NCBI GenBank assembly: GCA_013350335.1
Contig: CM023535.1
Coordinates: forward strand, 35,124,991-35,188,990
DNA: 64,000 bases
Direction of reading: 5' to 3'
Origin: Chimonanthus salicifolius
Lineage: Eukaryota > Streptophyta > Magnoliopsida > Laurales > Calycanthaceae
Shown: positions 36,601 through 48,395 of the stretch, one piece after another
Numbering within the stretch: position 1 is the first letter of the stretch
Layout of the letters: each line of letters begins with the position of its first letter
Position numbers and translations under genes: made by a program
Notes under the pieces: generated by a model
What the model saw: only the letters and a program-made list of their open reading frames with translations
The model's database searches: none
What the model was told of the DNA's origin: nothing

Positions 36601-37502
36601 CATATGGCACCTACATCTCATGCATGGCATGGGACGGATATGGCAATGGAATGATGAAATGAAACCGGAGTCCATGCTCCGTCGGGGCGACCGAGAACAG
36701 GCATGGGGACACCTTGAAGAGGCTTTGCCGTCAAGGGGGATATTTTGCGATTGGATCATATCTTGATGAGGTTTTTCCATCAAGAGGGTCACGGCACGAT
36801 GATGGTATGGATTATGTTTTGAACATTATGTATGGATGAAAAAGGGGCATTGTACAATGATGATGAGATTGAAGGGTGGGATTCATGACATAAAACACCC
36901 ATTGCATTACATTGTACCAAATGGCATGATTTTGATATAATATTTTTATATGCTTTGTTATCACTACTCCATGTGTTAGCCCTACTCGGAGTCCTACTGG
37001 GCGCGTTGTCTAACGCCCTACTTCTACCCTAGCTGATGACGCAGGAGGTGGCGAAGCGAAAGGACGAGACGGGAGCCAAGCTAAGGAGCTTGGAAAAGAG
37101 TGCTAGATAGTTACTAATGTTTATTTTGGGTAATGTAATTTGAAATAGTTTAGCTTGTCGGAAATGTAATATTTTAGACTTATTGCTATGTTTTGAATTT
37201 AGTGGTAAACATATGAAGTTATGGCATTTTGGTAATTAAATGATGAAATCTTCCCTGCTACCTAGAAAAGAAAATTTGGTAGGATAGTCTGTAATGTCTT
37301 TCCGCATTTAATGTAACTTTTTGTGAGCTTTCTTCTACGGGTAAACTATTCTCTGTGGACTCCGTTCCACGCACCCGTAGGGTTGGCTAGTTAAGGGCCG
37401 GGCTTTAGAAGCTCGGACTTAACTCGCGTCGTGACGTCCGCGCCCTTTGTCACTTTAAAAAAAAATAGACTCTGATTTCGGTGAAAAGGGGCGGGCGTTA
37501 CA
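33612..37502 (+). mobile_element. Solo chromoviral LTR (3,891 bp)
   Basis: Intact ends TGTACTGGCCCGG...GGGCGTTACA. Flanks AGTAT (33607-33611) and AGTAG (37503-37507) look like a target duplication with one mutation. It carries all landmarks: a near-perfect inverted W-box pair (34051-34073), GA-rich sequence (34440-34500), donor-like GTGAGT (34710-34715), four palindromes, one hairpin unit (CCATG 36672-36676 with CATGG 36702-36706) and the GGGCG/CGCCC hairpin (36999-37018). The same SIRE LTR continues on both sides, so only the LTR remains, presumably after LTR-LTR recombination. Confidence 0.9.
34965..35633 (+). repeat. FCG-palindrome array (4 copies)
   Basis: Copies near 34965, 35193, 35354 and 35597. 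The last (35597-35633) is a perfect 16-bp inverted repeat, CCATGGGTTCGGCCAT and its complement around GGTGT. The two with GGCCAAACC have one C-to-T-type change in an arm. Confidence 0.88.
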
Positions 37503-39224
37503 AGTAGTTTTACGTGGTTCATCAACCTTGCCTACGTCCACACCTCAAGTACACCACTTGAGGATTTCGCTAAAGTTCTCTTTCAAAGGTGGGAAGAAAC
37601 CTATTATAATGCTTGATCTACTTCACTGGTGTAGATCGACCTAATCACCAAAAGAACACCTCTTTTGAAAGCCAATAGGGTTACACCAACTCTTTACAAT
37701 ATTTCATAAATAATAGAAAGAAGTTGTGCTTTGAAATATACCAAGAACTTAGTCTTGACGTACTTGAAGTAGCTTGGGCTTGTTCTTGAATGTCCTCCTC
37801 TTCTTGGCTTGATGTAGATGCTCCAATGAAGTCCAACCAAGATAGTAGCCAGGAGCTCTAGGGTACATAGTGGTTTTCTTAAGAGGTTTAAGATCTAGTG
37901 AGAATCTCAACTTAACACATTCAACTTAGAGCATGAGATGCTCAAGATATGCCTATGAGAGTTGTAAATGTGTTTGAGATTAAGATTCAAAACTTAGAGT
38001 ATTTTAACTATGGAGTTTGTAAGCTTTGGAAAAAGAGGCTTAGGGATGATATTTGGTTTTCCTATTGATCAATCTTTCCCTAAGGTGCTCCTTAATGACA
38101 CATTCAAGATTGAGCTTAAGATGCTCAAGGATTTTGCCTATAAATGCTTTGAATGTGCTTGATAAATGTTTTAGAGCAATGAGTATATAACTATGGAGTT
38201 TTGAAAGTCTTGGAGAATGTTAGACAGTGTTTGGCTCATCAAGGATCAACCTTTGGAATACCCTAAGGTCATATATTTAAAGCCCTCTTGAAGATATGGA
38301 CATTCGAAGTCGAAATCACAAGAATAGAGCCGTTAAAAACTCTCCGTTGCGATTTCACTAGATTGAACTTGAAGATTTAGTAAACTGAAATGACTAGAAA
38401 TGACCGTTGAAACATTTGGGTACAATTCAGTCGACTGAATCTCATCTGAGGCTGAAAAGACCAATTTGCAGCACTTTCACTCAACTGAAACATATAGTTC
38501 AGCCGACTGATCACGACAGTTTTGTACACCTCCACTAAAACAACTATAACTTGAGTTCTCGAACTCGGTTATGGGAGTTCTTGGGATCGTTGGAAAGATT
38601 ATTGAGAGATATACCTACTCACAAAATGTGGTACAATTTGAGATTCATTTGATACCTCAAATAATCACTCAAATTGAGGGTATATGACAAAACTGTTTTG
38701 CTCTATTTTGCACCCTTTCATTGAAATGCTCATAACTTGAGTTATACATATTAGAATTGAGTGTTCTTGGACTTTTGAAAATCTATTTGAGTGATCTATA
38801 AAATCATAGAGGTTTAACAAATACTTGACCGCATTTGGTAAGTTAAAAAGCTTGTCCAAAATAGAGTAAAATTCACCTAACCTAAGAAATCCAAATAAGT
38901 TCTACCAAATTCTAAATTATGGATTCTAAGGCTTATCCAAATGGTAAGTATAGATATTTTAAGTCATTCCTAAGGTCCAAATACCGATGTTGGTTGGCAT
39001 TGATGAAGTTCTTTCAGTTTTGGTGCGATGCCTTCCAAATGACGCGTCTTTTGGAGCTTCAAATTTGATTTGACTATGCAGGTCTTCTAGAGGCGCGGTC
39101 TTGGACACGTAGACTGTCACGACTTAGTCAAAGAAATTGACAACTCATGACTTATTCAGGCACAATCACGGAATTGACAACTCAGTTTGACTCAGGGGAG
39201 ACAAATTTAACTTCTAGGACAACA

Positions 39225-39700
39225 ATCTCCCAGTTTGTCAATTTCGCGATAAAACCTAGAAAATACTCTATATAGTCCCAAATACAAATTACAGAATTTA
39301 ACAAGTTCAAATACATGCTAATTGCAAAAATACAATATTACAAGAATCTCAATACACTTGGACATGATTGCATGAAGTCTGAAGGCTTGAAGGCTCACGG
39401 CGGCTCCCCGTTAGAATATGCCTATGATATTCCTGCAAGCACAACATAAATGACATATTCTGGTGGAAAATATTATTCCCAATGGTTAGTGACAGTAATC
39501 AATATGTGTTTAATTTTAGAACATGTTTTAAAATCACAATTGCTCCCCCCGTCTTTTGATACCAATATTGAATTTTTGTTTCTCCCGCAATCTTCATGTA
39601 TTGACCCCTTTAAAAGTTTTCTCTCATGAAAACATTTGTATCTCCTGTATATCAATCTTTCTCCCCCTTTTTGTCAAAATTTGAGACAGGGCCATTTCAA
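39225..39700 (-). mobile_element. SIRE-like element, 3' internal edge
   Basis: The stretch between the SIRE-like LTR and the next element has purine tracts on the minus strand (AAAAAGGGGGAG near 39660, GGGAGAT at 39225) of the kind found upstream of SIRE 3' LTRs. No open frame is recognisable. The right boundary is uncertain, somewhere in 39680-39760. Confidence 0.45.
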
Positions 39701-41298
39701 GTACTTTTCGTGGTGCACAATTGTGGAGGGTCATTTAAAGAAGTATGCGCATTTTACACTTTGGGCCAGGCCAGTGTGCAAGCTCAGTCCAACTAAGGTC
39801 CAAGCTCTCAAATCCTATTTAAATGGGCCTGAGTTGAGATCTAGATCCAAATTCAAAGCCCAAAGTCCAATAAACTCCATGGTCCATGTTTGAATTTACC
39901 TAAGTCCAACCCAACTACCTATGTCCAAAACCCACAATCCAACTTCACAACCACACCATCCAACTTCTGTCTTAGATCTTAACTTTTCATCTCACAGACA
40001 AATTAGGTCAAACCTTAGATCCACCATCAAATCTAACCCATCCATTCATCTATCATTAGATCTAGGTTATCCATCGTCATCATGATCATCTTAACCTTAG
40101 ATTAGTGTTCATCCATGCATCACCTATTAATCCTTGCATTCATTTCATGCATTGATCATCTTAGCCATTAGATATTAGGTAATTTAATCTCATTCACTCA
40201 TTCATCTCTTAGAATACCTAGAGCCTCCACATGCATCCATCACATACACACATTACCTTAGATTTAGGTCATACATTGCATCATCTCCATAGGATCAACC
40301 TTTGAATCTAAACCCTCCATCAACCATCTACCCATTCCTATAATTATTTCACCCATAATACCTTAGAGTCATTAGATCAAAGCCCATTTAATCTAAGCCC
40401 TCCATTCATAAACCCTAAGCTATGAACAACTTGTAGTTGAAGCTAGCCTCCATGCGCATTTTACACATCATCATCCCATGATATTTGCAACCTAAAACCT
40501 CTCCATGCACTTAGACTAAAAAGCATCTTGATACATTCCTAGGAGCTTCGCACACCTCACCATCCAACCCCCAAGTATCCCACACGATTTTCTCAATCCC
40601 AATCCAATCCATTCAAATTTCACACCTAGTTAACCGTCCATTTCATCTTCCTATCATCTATCCATTCATTCATTCATCTCATCTCTTAATCTCATCCATT
40701 CATTCATCATCTCATTGCACAAACCCTAAATCTACACAGCCAAATTCGAATTTCACAGTGTGAATCCAAATCCTATTTTCTTTCCTAGTCTCCTATATTT
40801 CTTCCACCTTGACTTAGCAATCAAGGAAAGCCACACCAAATTCTTTTGACTCTCCTTGTACAACCCTAGAATCCAAGCTTAAATCCCCATCATCCATTCC
40901 CATTTAGATTGAATCCAGTCATTTGATTTCCCACCTTAAGCCTTTATTTAATCCAAGCCATCCATCTTTTTTCAAAACCTATAAATAACCCATCACCCCA
41001 AGGGTAAAATTCGAATATGACCTGAAATTCAAGAGGACTAAATGCTGGGGCAAAAGACAAGAAGACAGGAGCACCACTCGAACTTACAAGTGAGAGTTGT
41101 AGATTTTTATTTTTATGTTGTATTTCTTGTATTTAATTTATAAAAGCCTTTTACTTTAATTCTTCCATTTAATAAAGTGAAGCATTCATTTAGAACCCTG
41201 GAACATCCAATTTCTAAAATACTTTTATGATTACTTTATTTTGAATTTCAAGAACACAACTTTTATTTATTTGATTGAACATGAGCGTATGCAATAGT
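39701..41298 (+). mobile_element. Athila/Tat-like LTR, 5' part (left edge approximate)
   Basis: AT-rich, non-coding. It contains a TATA-like CCTATAAATAAC near 40980, a plausible LTR promoter. It continues at 62379 after element C (duplication ATAGT at 41294-41298 and 62374-62378) and ends at 63078 beside a tRNA-Asp-like primer site. It is the host LTR into which element C jumped. Region 39900-40700 has many CATCCATTCATT-like words; nothing else stands out. Confidence 0.55.
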
Positions 41299-41954
41299 TG
41301 TAACACCTCGGATTTTTTAGATAATTTAATTATATATGAAAATTTCCCTTTTAAATTTGTGAATTATTAAATAAATGTGCATGGCCGAATTTTAGATTTT
41401 AAATCTATGTTTTTGCGCATGGAAGATATAGATGAAAGATTTTTAGGAATGAGATAGATTATATGGCCGTGTATGACATTGCACATCTAGGATATGCGCA
41501 TGTACTAAATGAGAGAGGAGCGCATGTCACTTTCTATTAAGGATTAATTGGAGGGTTCATAAAGGAAAGAGGGAGAGGGGCGTATGGCACCTTCTATTTA
41601 GATCAAGAGGAGGTTTTAACAGAAGCAACAAGGGGTCGGCAATTGCTAATTAAAAGACAAGGGGCTCACGGCAATACCCATACATTGATAGGCCGAATTT
41701 CCTTTCCTCTCTCTCCTAAGTTTCATTCATGGCATTCACATCAAGAGAAAAAGAGGGCAGCCAGCAAGAGGGAAAATCAAGAAGAAGGAAATGGATTAGA
41801 AGAGCAAAGAACAACCGGGGAAAAAAACTGAAGGAGTCACGTAAACGGTTAGTAGTTTGATTTTATATTTTTGTTTAAAAGAAAAGAACCCCATGGAAGA
41901 AGATTGGGAGATAATCATGATAATTTTAAATGGAGATATGGTAAAGGATATGGG

Positions 41955-43430
41955 TCGGCCATTGTATGGCCGAACCATGATTTGATTATGGCTAAGATAT
42001 AAGATCAAAGGAATGGAAGAAAAGGGGTGAGGTTCGGCCATGGTGTAGGGCCGAACCCCACCAAATATATTCATGAATTTTTATGGGAGTTGTTGATGAT
42101 GTTAATGCAATTAGATTATGGAATTAATGGAAAAAAATTATGGAGTTATGTTCAAGGAAAGAAATTAAAGAACCATAGGGTTTGGCCATGGTGTATGGCG
42201 AACCCCACTAGGGTTTATTTTATGGAGGAAGTTACTAAATTAGAAAGTATCTAATTATGGACCTTAGATTAAATACAGAAGGTGGAGATAAATTTGGAAA
42301 CCTTCTAAAAATAGAAGGAGGAGTTTAAAATGGGAAGGCTTCTATTTATGGAAGGAGATTGTTAAATTAGAAAGTGAATGGATTGTCTCAATTGGGTGAG
42401 GTTCGGCCATGGTGTATGGCCAAACCCCACAAGAATTTATTTATGGAAGATGATTTTTAATTATGGAAGTTGCATGCTAAATTTGGAAAGCATTCCAATT
42501 ATGGAAAGATGGTTTCTAATTTAGGAAACTACCTAGTTTATGGAAGGAGGTTGCCAAATTAGAAAGCATTTATTTACGGATGTTGGTTTATTTGGAAAGT
42601 TTCTATTCTTGGAAGGTGGATAATGAATTTAGAAAGTTTCTAATTATGGACCTTTGATAAAAGTGGAAGATGATATTAATTTAGAAAGGATCTAAGGGTA
42701 AGTATTATATTAGGTAACTTGAATTATGGATTCAAATATGGAAGTTGCCATAATTGGGAAATTATACACCATAGGGTTCGGCCAAGGTGTATGGCCAAAC
42801 CCCATGGACTAAATTAAGGGATCATATGGGGTTTTAGGTCATGGTTAATGTTTTGTTTTTATGAATCAATATTATGGGTTTTTATTTATGTAGTTGATTT
42901 ATGAATCAAATTATAGACCTATGTTTTGAGCATAAACATGAGGTAATGGAGACTATGGCAGAATTGTAAATAAAGGTGAAAATGGTAGGCCATGGGTTCG
43001 ACCATGGTGTATGGCCGAACCCCATGGGACTGATTATGGATTTTATGGACCTGTTATGCTTACATTAATGGATCATTAATGGAGCTCTAACATGGATTGG
43101 TCATGGACTTAACATAGGTGATTGATTAAATATTAATTGGAGCATACCAATTTATGTTTATCAATTATATTATTGGACTACGGGCTATGTTAGCCATGGA
43201 TGGCATTGTTGTAAATATAAGTGAAAGTGTTGGATCATGGGTTCGGCCATGGTGTATGGCAGAACCCCATGAGGAATTATTTGGAGAACTTAGATGTTTA
43301 TGATCTATGTATTTGGATCTAAACATGGGAATTGTTTAGCGGACTTAGGGTTATGCATTTTGGTAATTAATGGAATAAATGAACAAAAAAAGGGTGAGGC
43401 TCGGCCATGGTGTATGGCCGAACCCCACAA
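41955..43430 (+). repeat. FCG-palindrome array, element C 5' LTR (8 copies)
   Basis: Copies near 41955, 42029, 42178, 42399, 42775, 42993, 43240 and 43401. Each has a counterpart in the 3' LTR (59780-61215). Several differ between the two LTRs by single transitions, for example GGCCAAACCCC at about 42418 against GGCCGAACCCC in the 3' LTR. Confidence 0.88.
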
Positions 43431-43906
43431 GTTTGGTTAATGGATTTTAAATGTTGTAAATCAAGTGGGACTTGGTTTTGATTTATTATTATATTATAAG
43501 GTAACGGGATCTCACAAGGCGTTTACGATCGTGAGCGGTTACCGGACGAAAGACGCAAGCACACGTTAGCGGTCTTTGGTAGGATTCCACCTCTTTGAAA
43601 CCATGGGTTTATGTACATTTGTTTTATCTTAGTTTTGATGAAATTATATTTCAAAGGATATGCTTTATATTGAATTTCAAATGCTATGTTTAATTGTATA
43701 AATAGCATGTGTTGATTATGTTTCAAAAGGTGATTTTAAATGTTATTTTTATGTTATAAAATAGCATGTGTTTCATTAGCATCTCATGCATGGCATGGGG
43801 TGGAGGATGTAACACCTCAGATTTTCAATTTATTATTTTTATGAAATTTATCCATTTATAATTGTGAATTTTAGATTTGATCTTAAATGGATAAAGAATT
43901 GGGCCA

Positions 43907-46900
43907 TGTAATAGCCCGAAATTTTAAATCAATATATATTTGGCAATTATTTACTTTAATTTGAATTTTGACGTGATGGAATGCCAAATGGATCAAATTT
44001 TGGAACAAAGGCCCAAGAAGGACCCAATGGACCATAGAGTGAATGGAATTCGTCGGAAGGGTCAACAATGGTCAAAGTGGGCCCGATCACCATGTGGGAC
44101 CCAATGGATCAAAATTGGTCCAAACTCTAAGGTAAAGGGATAGAAAATAATTTGGTTGGGCCGTGGGCCCAATGGTGGGCCAATTAATTTAAAAAGGGTG
44201 AATTGGAATTAAACCCTCTAAGTTAGTAATGAAATGAAATGGCATGACCAAGTGGGGCCCACCTCCACCTCACCAAGTGAGGTGGCGTGTGGACCAAGGC
44301 AAAGGTGGGGCCAACCATCATGGTTGACTTGGTCAACCATGGATAAATTGAGAGGACTAAGGTGGATTTCTTAGATAGATAAATTTTATGAAATTAAATT
44401 GGATGGAAATTAATTAACCTAAGTGACAACTTAATTTAATTAATTAGGTGGTCAATTAGGGTCAACATAGACAAGTCAAAGAGGACAAGTCAATGGTGGT
44501 TTCATCTCATTGAAACCACCTAAGAAAAACAAGAAAAATACCATGGACTTGGGTGGTGGTTTCATCTCAACCACCACCACTCCAAATATGGTGACCCATA
44601 CCTAGCCATGTGTTGGTCAAGGGTCAACATGGGAAGGCCAAACCACCAAATTCAAACAACCAAAACCATTGGCTAGTGGTGGTTTTGTCTCAACCACCAC
44701 CACCAAAGTCAAGCTAGCCCATGCTTGGTTGGTGAGGCCATCATGGAGGAGCATGGTCCAAGTAAGACCAAAGAAATGAGATGGGTTTTCCATCTCATCC
44801 CTCTCATTTCACTCTCTCATTCTCACCACCTCTCCACTATCCTACACCAACAGAAAATAAGAAAAGAAAAAAAAAATTAGAAGAGAAGAAGAAGAGAAGG
44901 AAAGAAAAATTAAGCTTGGCCAAACCATTATCACTTCAAGACCAAGGAAGCTAGACATTTTCTATCTCTCTCTCTCTCTCTCTCAAGCAAACCCACTCAA
45001 TCTTGGCCGACCCTAAGCTTAGAGGGCCTCACCATTTGATCAAGCTCATCTTGACCGTACATCAAGGAGAAGAAGAGAAGAGAAGGCTAAGGAGAGCAAG
45101 AGGAGAAGCAAAGAAGGACCGGAGGAGTTGTCGGGTGGTAAGAATTCTTAAAACAAGAGTTTATATATTTTTTTTAAGATAAGATATGGAATCCATTTCT
45201 TAGACTAAATATGGCCAATAATGTTGTGGGCCATGGATCTAAGATCCATCCAACGGTAGGATAAGAAATGGATGAGATGGAAGAGATGGTTTAAGGAAAA
45301 ATAAAATGAATGGATTAAGCATGGAAAAAATATAAATTTTAATGGATTGATGGGCCATAGGGTTCGGCCATGTAGCATGGCCAAACCCCATGGTAAATGA
45401 TGGATGATTTTTAATTAGGGTTTGAGGTCTAAAATTATGGAGAAGGGTTAATGATGTTGAGGTTTTTAAGTGATTAAAAAGTTGGTGATTTTTAAGGAGT
45501 TTTAATGAGAAAACCATGAGGAATGTAAATAGGTTTTTTGGTTTTAAAAAATGGCATGGATAAGATGGACCATGAGCCACGGGTTCGGCCATGGTGCATG
45601 GCCGAACCCTATGGTGTTGAAAAGTGATTTTTTAAATGGGTTTAAAGGATGGAAATGATGGATTAATATGTTAATATTTTGGAAGTTTTTAAAGGGCCAA
45701 AATGAATGAAGGTTATTGATTTTAAAAATAGATTGTTTTTGGACAAAACATTGGTCTTAAAATGGCACCCATAAAGATGAGCCATGAACCACGAGTTCGG
45801 CCATTCACCGTGGCCGAACCCTATGGTGGTGATTAGTGATTTTAATGAATGGAAAATGATGGAGATGGATGAAAAAAATTTAAATGGATTTGTAAGTATA
45901 GTAGGTATTACTTTAAATGAGATGAAAATGAGGAGTTCAATGAATGATTTAAATTCAATTGTGATAGGATTAAATGAGGCAAGATGGACCCAAGAAATTG
46001 GAAAATGGACATGGCCGAACCCATGACCCCTTTTTGTGGGCCACATTTTGGGCCAAATATGGAATGATATATGGGATTGAATGTTTTACAAAATTAATTA
46101 AATAGGTGGCTGATTTTAGGTACATGATGTCATGGTTAGGGAATCACAAATGGGCCCAAGCTTGTGGGTCAAATATGAATTTAAAATGTGCATGGAAGAG
46201 GAGTGGCAAAACCGTAATGTGTAGCCACCTTGAAGAACCATGGGTTCGACCATGGTACATGACCAAACCCTATGTGGTTGGACATGAAAATGGATATATT
46301 ATGAATGAGTAAATGAAACGGATAGTTGCTGCGTTTTAGGCTCTCAAATCGGAATATTTAAAATGGGCAAAATGGGAATTATGCATATGGTTAAGCCAAT
46401 GGGAAATGTGGCTAAGTTAGGGGCTGATTTTGATAAACGTGTAATGTAATTAGGAATCTAAGGTTGTAATCAGTTAGGGATTTAATCATGAAATAAAATA
46501 CGGACTAATTCGGTAAATGTGTAATAAGGTATCGGGACGTCGCAAAACGGTGCGCGATCGGCGACCGGTTTATCGAACGGAAACGTAACGGGACGCTAAG
46601 CGGTATTCGGTAGGATTCCTACCTCTTTGTAAGCTGTGGATATGTGATGGTTATTTTAATCTATCTTGATAATTATGTGATTTGTATTATGATGGGTTTT
46701 TGATTTATGAATTATATATTCATACTATGGTTTATATTTTTAATGTTATGCATTATATGGCTATGTATGATATATTAAGTTTATGCGATATATATGTATA
46801 TTACATAGCATAATGCACTTACATCTCATGCATGACATGGGCGGGAAAATAATGAAACCGGAGTCCATGCTCCGTCGGGGCGACCGAGAAGCAAACATGG

Positions 46901-47674
46901 GGATAGCCCGAGGGGCTATGACCGAAGTCCATGCTCCGTCGGGACGACCGAGTAGCAAACATGGGGACACCTTGACGAGGCTTTACCGTCAAGGGGGATA
47001 CGATATTTTATGATGATACGGTGGATGGGTGGGACACATGACATAGGCACCCATGGCATGGCATTCATCATATGTTTATTATCATTGTCGGTATGCATGT
47101 TATCACTAGCCCATGTGCTAGCCCTACTCGGAGTCCTACTGGGCGTGTTGACTAACGCCCTACTTCTACCCTAGCAGATGACGCAGGAGTGGACGGAAAC
47201 GGTGGACACGCCGGGAGCCAAGCTTAGGAGCTTGGGAAGCGGATATCTAGTTTTATTTAAGTTTCATTTTGGAGATGTAATTTAAAGTAGCTTAGCTCGT
47301 CGGACTGTATAATTTATATTTCTTGCTATGGTTTGGACTGCATTATGGACAATATCGTTTTGAGGCATAAATGTGAACATAGGGGTATTTTGGTAATTTA
47401 ATGTTGTATCTTCCCTTCTATCTAAAACCGGTAGGATAGTCTCTATTATAACGTTCCGCACGTAATTATATTCCGCGAGCTTACTTCCTACGCATGAACC
47501 GTTCCCGTGGACTTAGTTCCGTGCACGCGTGGGGTTGGCGAGTTAAGGGTCGGGCTTTAGAAGCTCGGACTTAACTCGCGTCGTGACGTCCGCGCCCTCT
47601 TTCACTTTCCATTTAAAAAAAAAAAATAGACTCTGATTTTCGAAAAACGAGTGAAAAAGGGGCGGGTGTTTACA
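43907..47674 (+). mobile_element. Solo LTR nested inside solo LTR 43808-50938
   Basis: Ends TGTAATAGCCCGAAATTT...GGGTGTTTACA (3,768 bp); exact duplication GGCCA (43902-43906, 47675-47679). It has the inverted W-box pair (44319-44341), CCACCACC-rich blocks with GTTTCATCTCA (44500-44710), a TC microsatellite (about 44963-44986), donor-like GTAAGA (45138-45143), palindromes near 45358, 45586, 45798 and 46242, GGTAGGATTCCTACC (46609-46623), two hairpin units (46865-46993) and GGGCGT/ACGCCC (47141-47160). It is the youngest layer of this nest. Confidence 0.94.
46865..46993 (+). repeat. Two hairpin units
   Basis: CCATG 46865-46869 with CATGG 46896-46900, then ATAGCCC 46903-46909 with GGGCTAT 46913-46919. 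The second unit has CCATG 46929-46933 with CATGG 46960-46964, then CTTGACG 46971-46977 with CGTCAAG 46987-46993. All four stems are perfect. Confidence 0.88.
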
Positions 47675-47953
47675 GGCCATGACCCAATTAGGACCCAATC
47701 AATGGTGGAATTGGTCTTATTAAAATTTAAATGGGTTGAATTATTTTAGTGATGCATTATATCTAAATTTAAAGATAAAAGGTTGCCTTGGCCGTGTGGA
47801 GAGATTATCATATCCAAGATTATGCGCATGGGATATTTTAAAAAGGGAATGCATATAATCTTAAAATAAATAAAAGAAATATCTAAATTAAAAGAAAGGC
47901 CCACGACATTGCTATATTTATTTTTAGCATTGGCCGATTGGGAGGTTGCTACA

Positions 47954-48039
47954 TAAGCAAGGGAGGTCGGCAATTGCTAGATAAGCAAGGGAGGTCGGCA
48001 ATTACTAGATTAAGCAAGGGAGGTCGGCAATTACCAATT
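47954..48039 (+). repeat. 28-29 bp tandem repeat (3 copies)
   Basis: TAAGCAAGGGAGGTCGGCAA begins at 47954, 47982 and 48011. Copies differ by a base or two. Single diverged copies of GGTCGGCAATTGCTA occur in element C LTRs (near 41635 and 59400), so the triplication is specific to this LTR. Confidence 0.88.
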
Positions 48040-48395
48040 TAAGACAAAGGGGTACACGGCATTGCTATCTCAAGCATGGGCCGAATGGAAGCTTAGAAAG
48101 AGGGAAGCAAGGAGGAAGGGCAATTTCTATCTTAATGCTTTCTATGTTGATCAATTGGAATTGCATAAAAGGAGAGACAAAAGGGGGGTGCACGGTTTTT
48201 AGAATCCCATTGCCGAGTTTTATTTCTTTCTCTCCCTCTCTCAAGTTCTCTCTCACGCCAAAGAGCAAGGAAGAAGAAGATTGGAAGAGAAAGATCAAGT
48301 TGAAGAAGAAAGAGGCTAAGGAAAGAAGAAAGATTGAAAGAGCAAGAAAAGGTTGGTATTCTTATTTGATAATTTATTTTGAAGTAAAGAACCAT

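Larger units (their letters stand above)
33355..39224 (-). mobile_element. SIRE-like Copia LTR, interrupted
   Basis: On the minus strand it starts TGTTGTCCTAGAAG at 39224, directly after a purine tract (GGGAGAT), and ends CTAACA at 33355. The TATTCACCCCCCTCTCGG stretch near the end (33385-33410) is typical of SIRE/Maximus LTRs. A plus-strand solo LTR (33612-37502) splits it; without that, the LTR is about 2.0 kb. It contains TTCAGTCGACTGAA at 38426-38439. No Copia coding sequence lies in the window, so class rests on the termini and on known SIRE features. Confidence 0.6.

Noticed and set aside
39636..39893. 85-codon plus-strand frame at the SIRE/Athila boundary
   Set aside because: It crosses the presumed junction between two elements and resembles no known protein.
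45239..45592. Open frames whose translations repeat GFGHTPWPNP or VRPWxMAEPH motifs (also 35507-35722, 45663-46046, 48132-48428, 49431-49736)
   Set aside because: These peptides are translations of the GGTTCGGCCAT palindrome in various frames. They occur on both strands and inside non-coding LTR arrays, so they are not a protein family.
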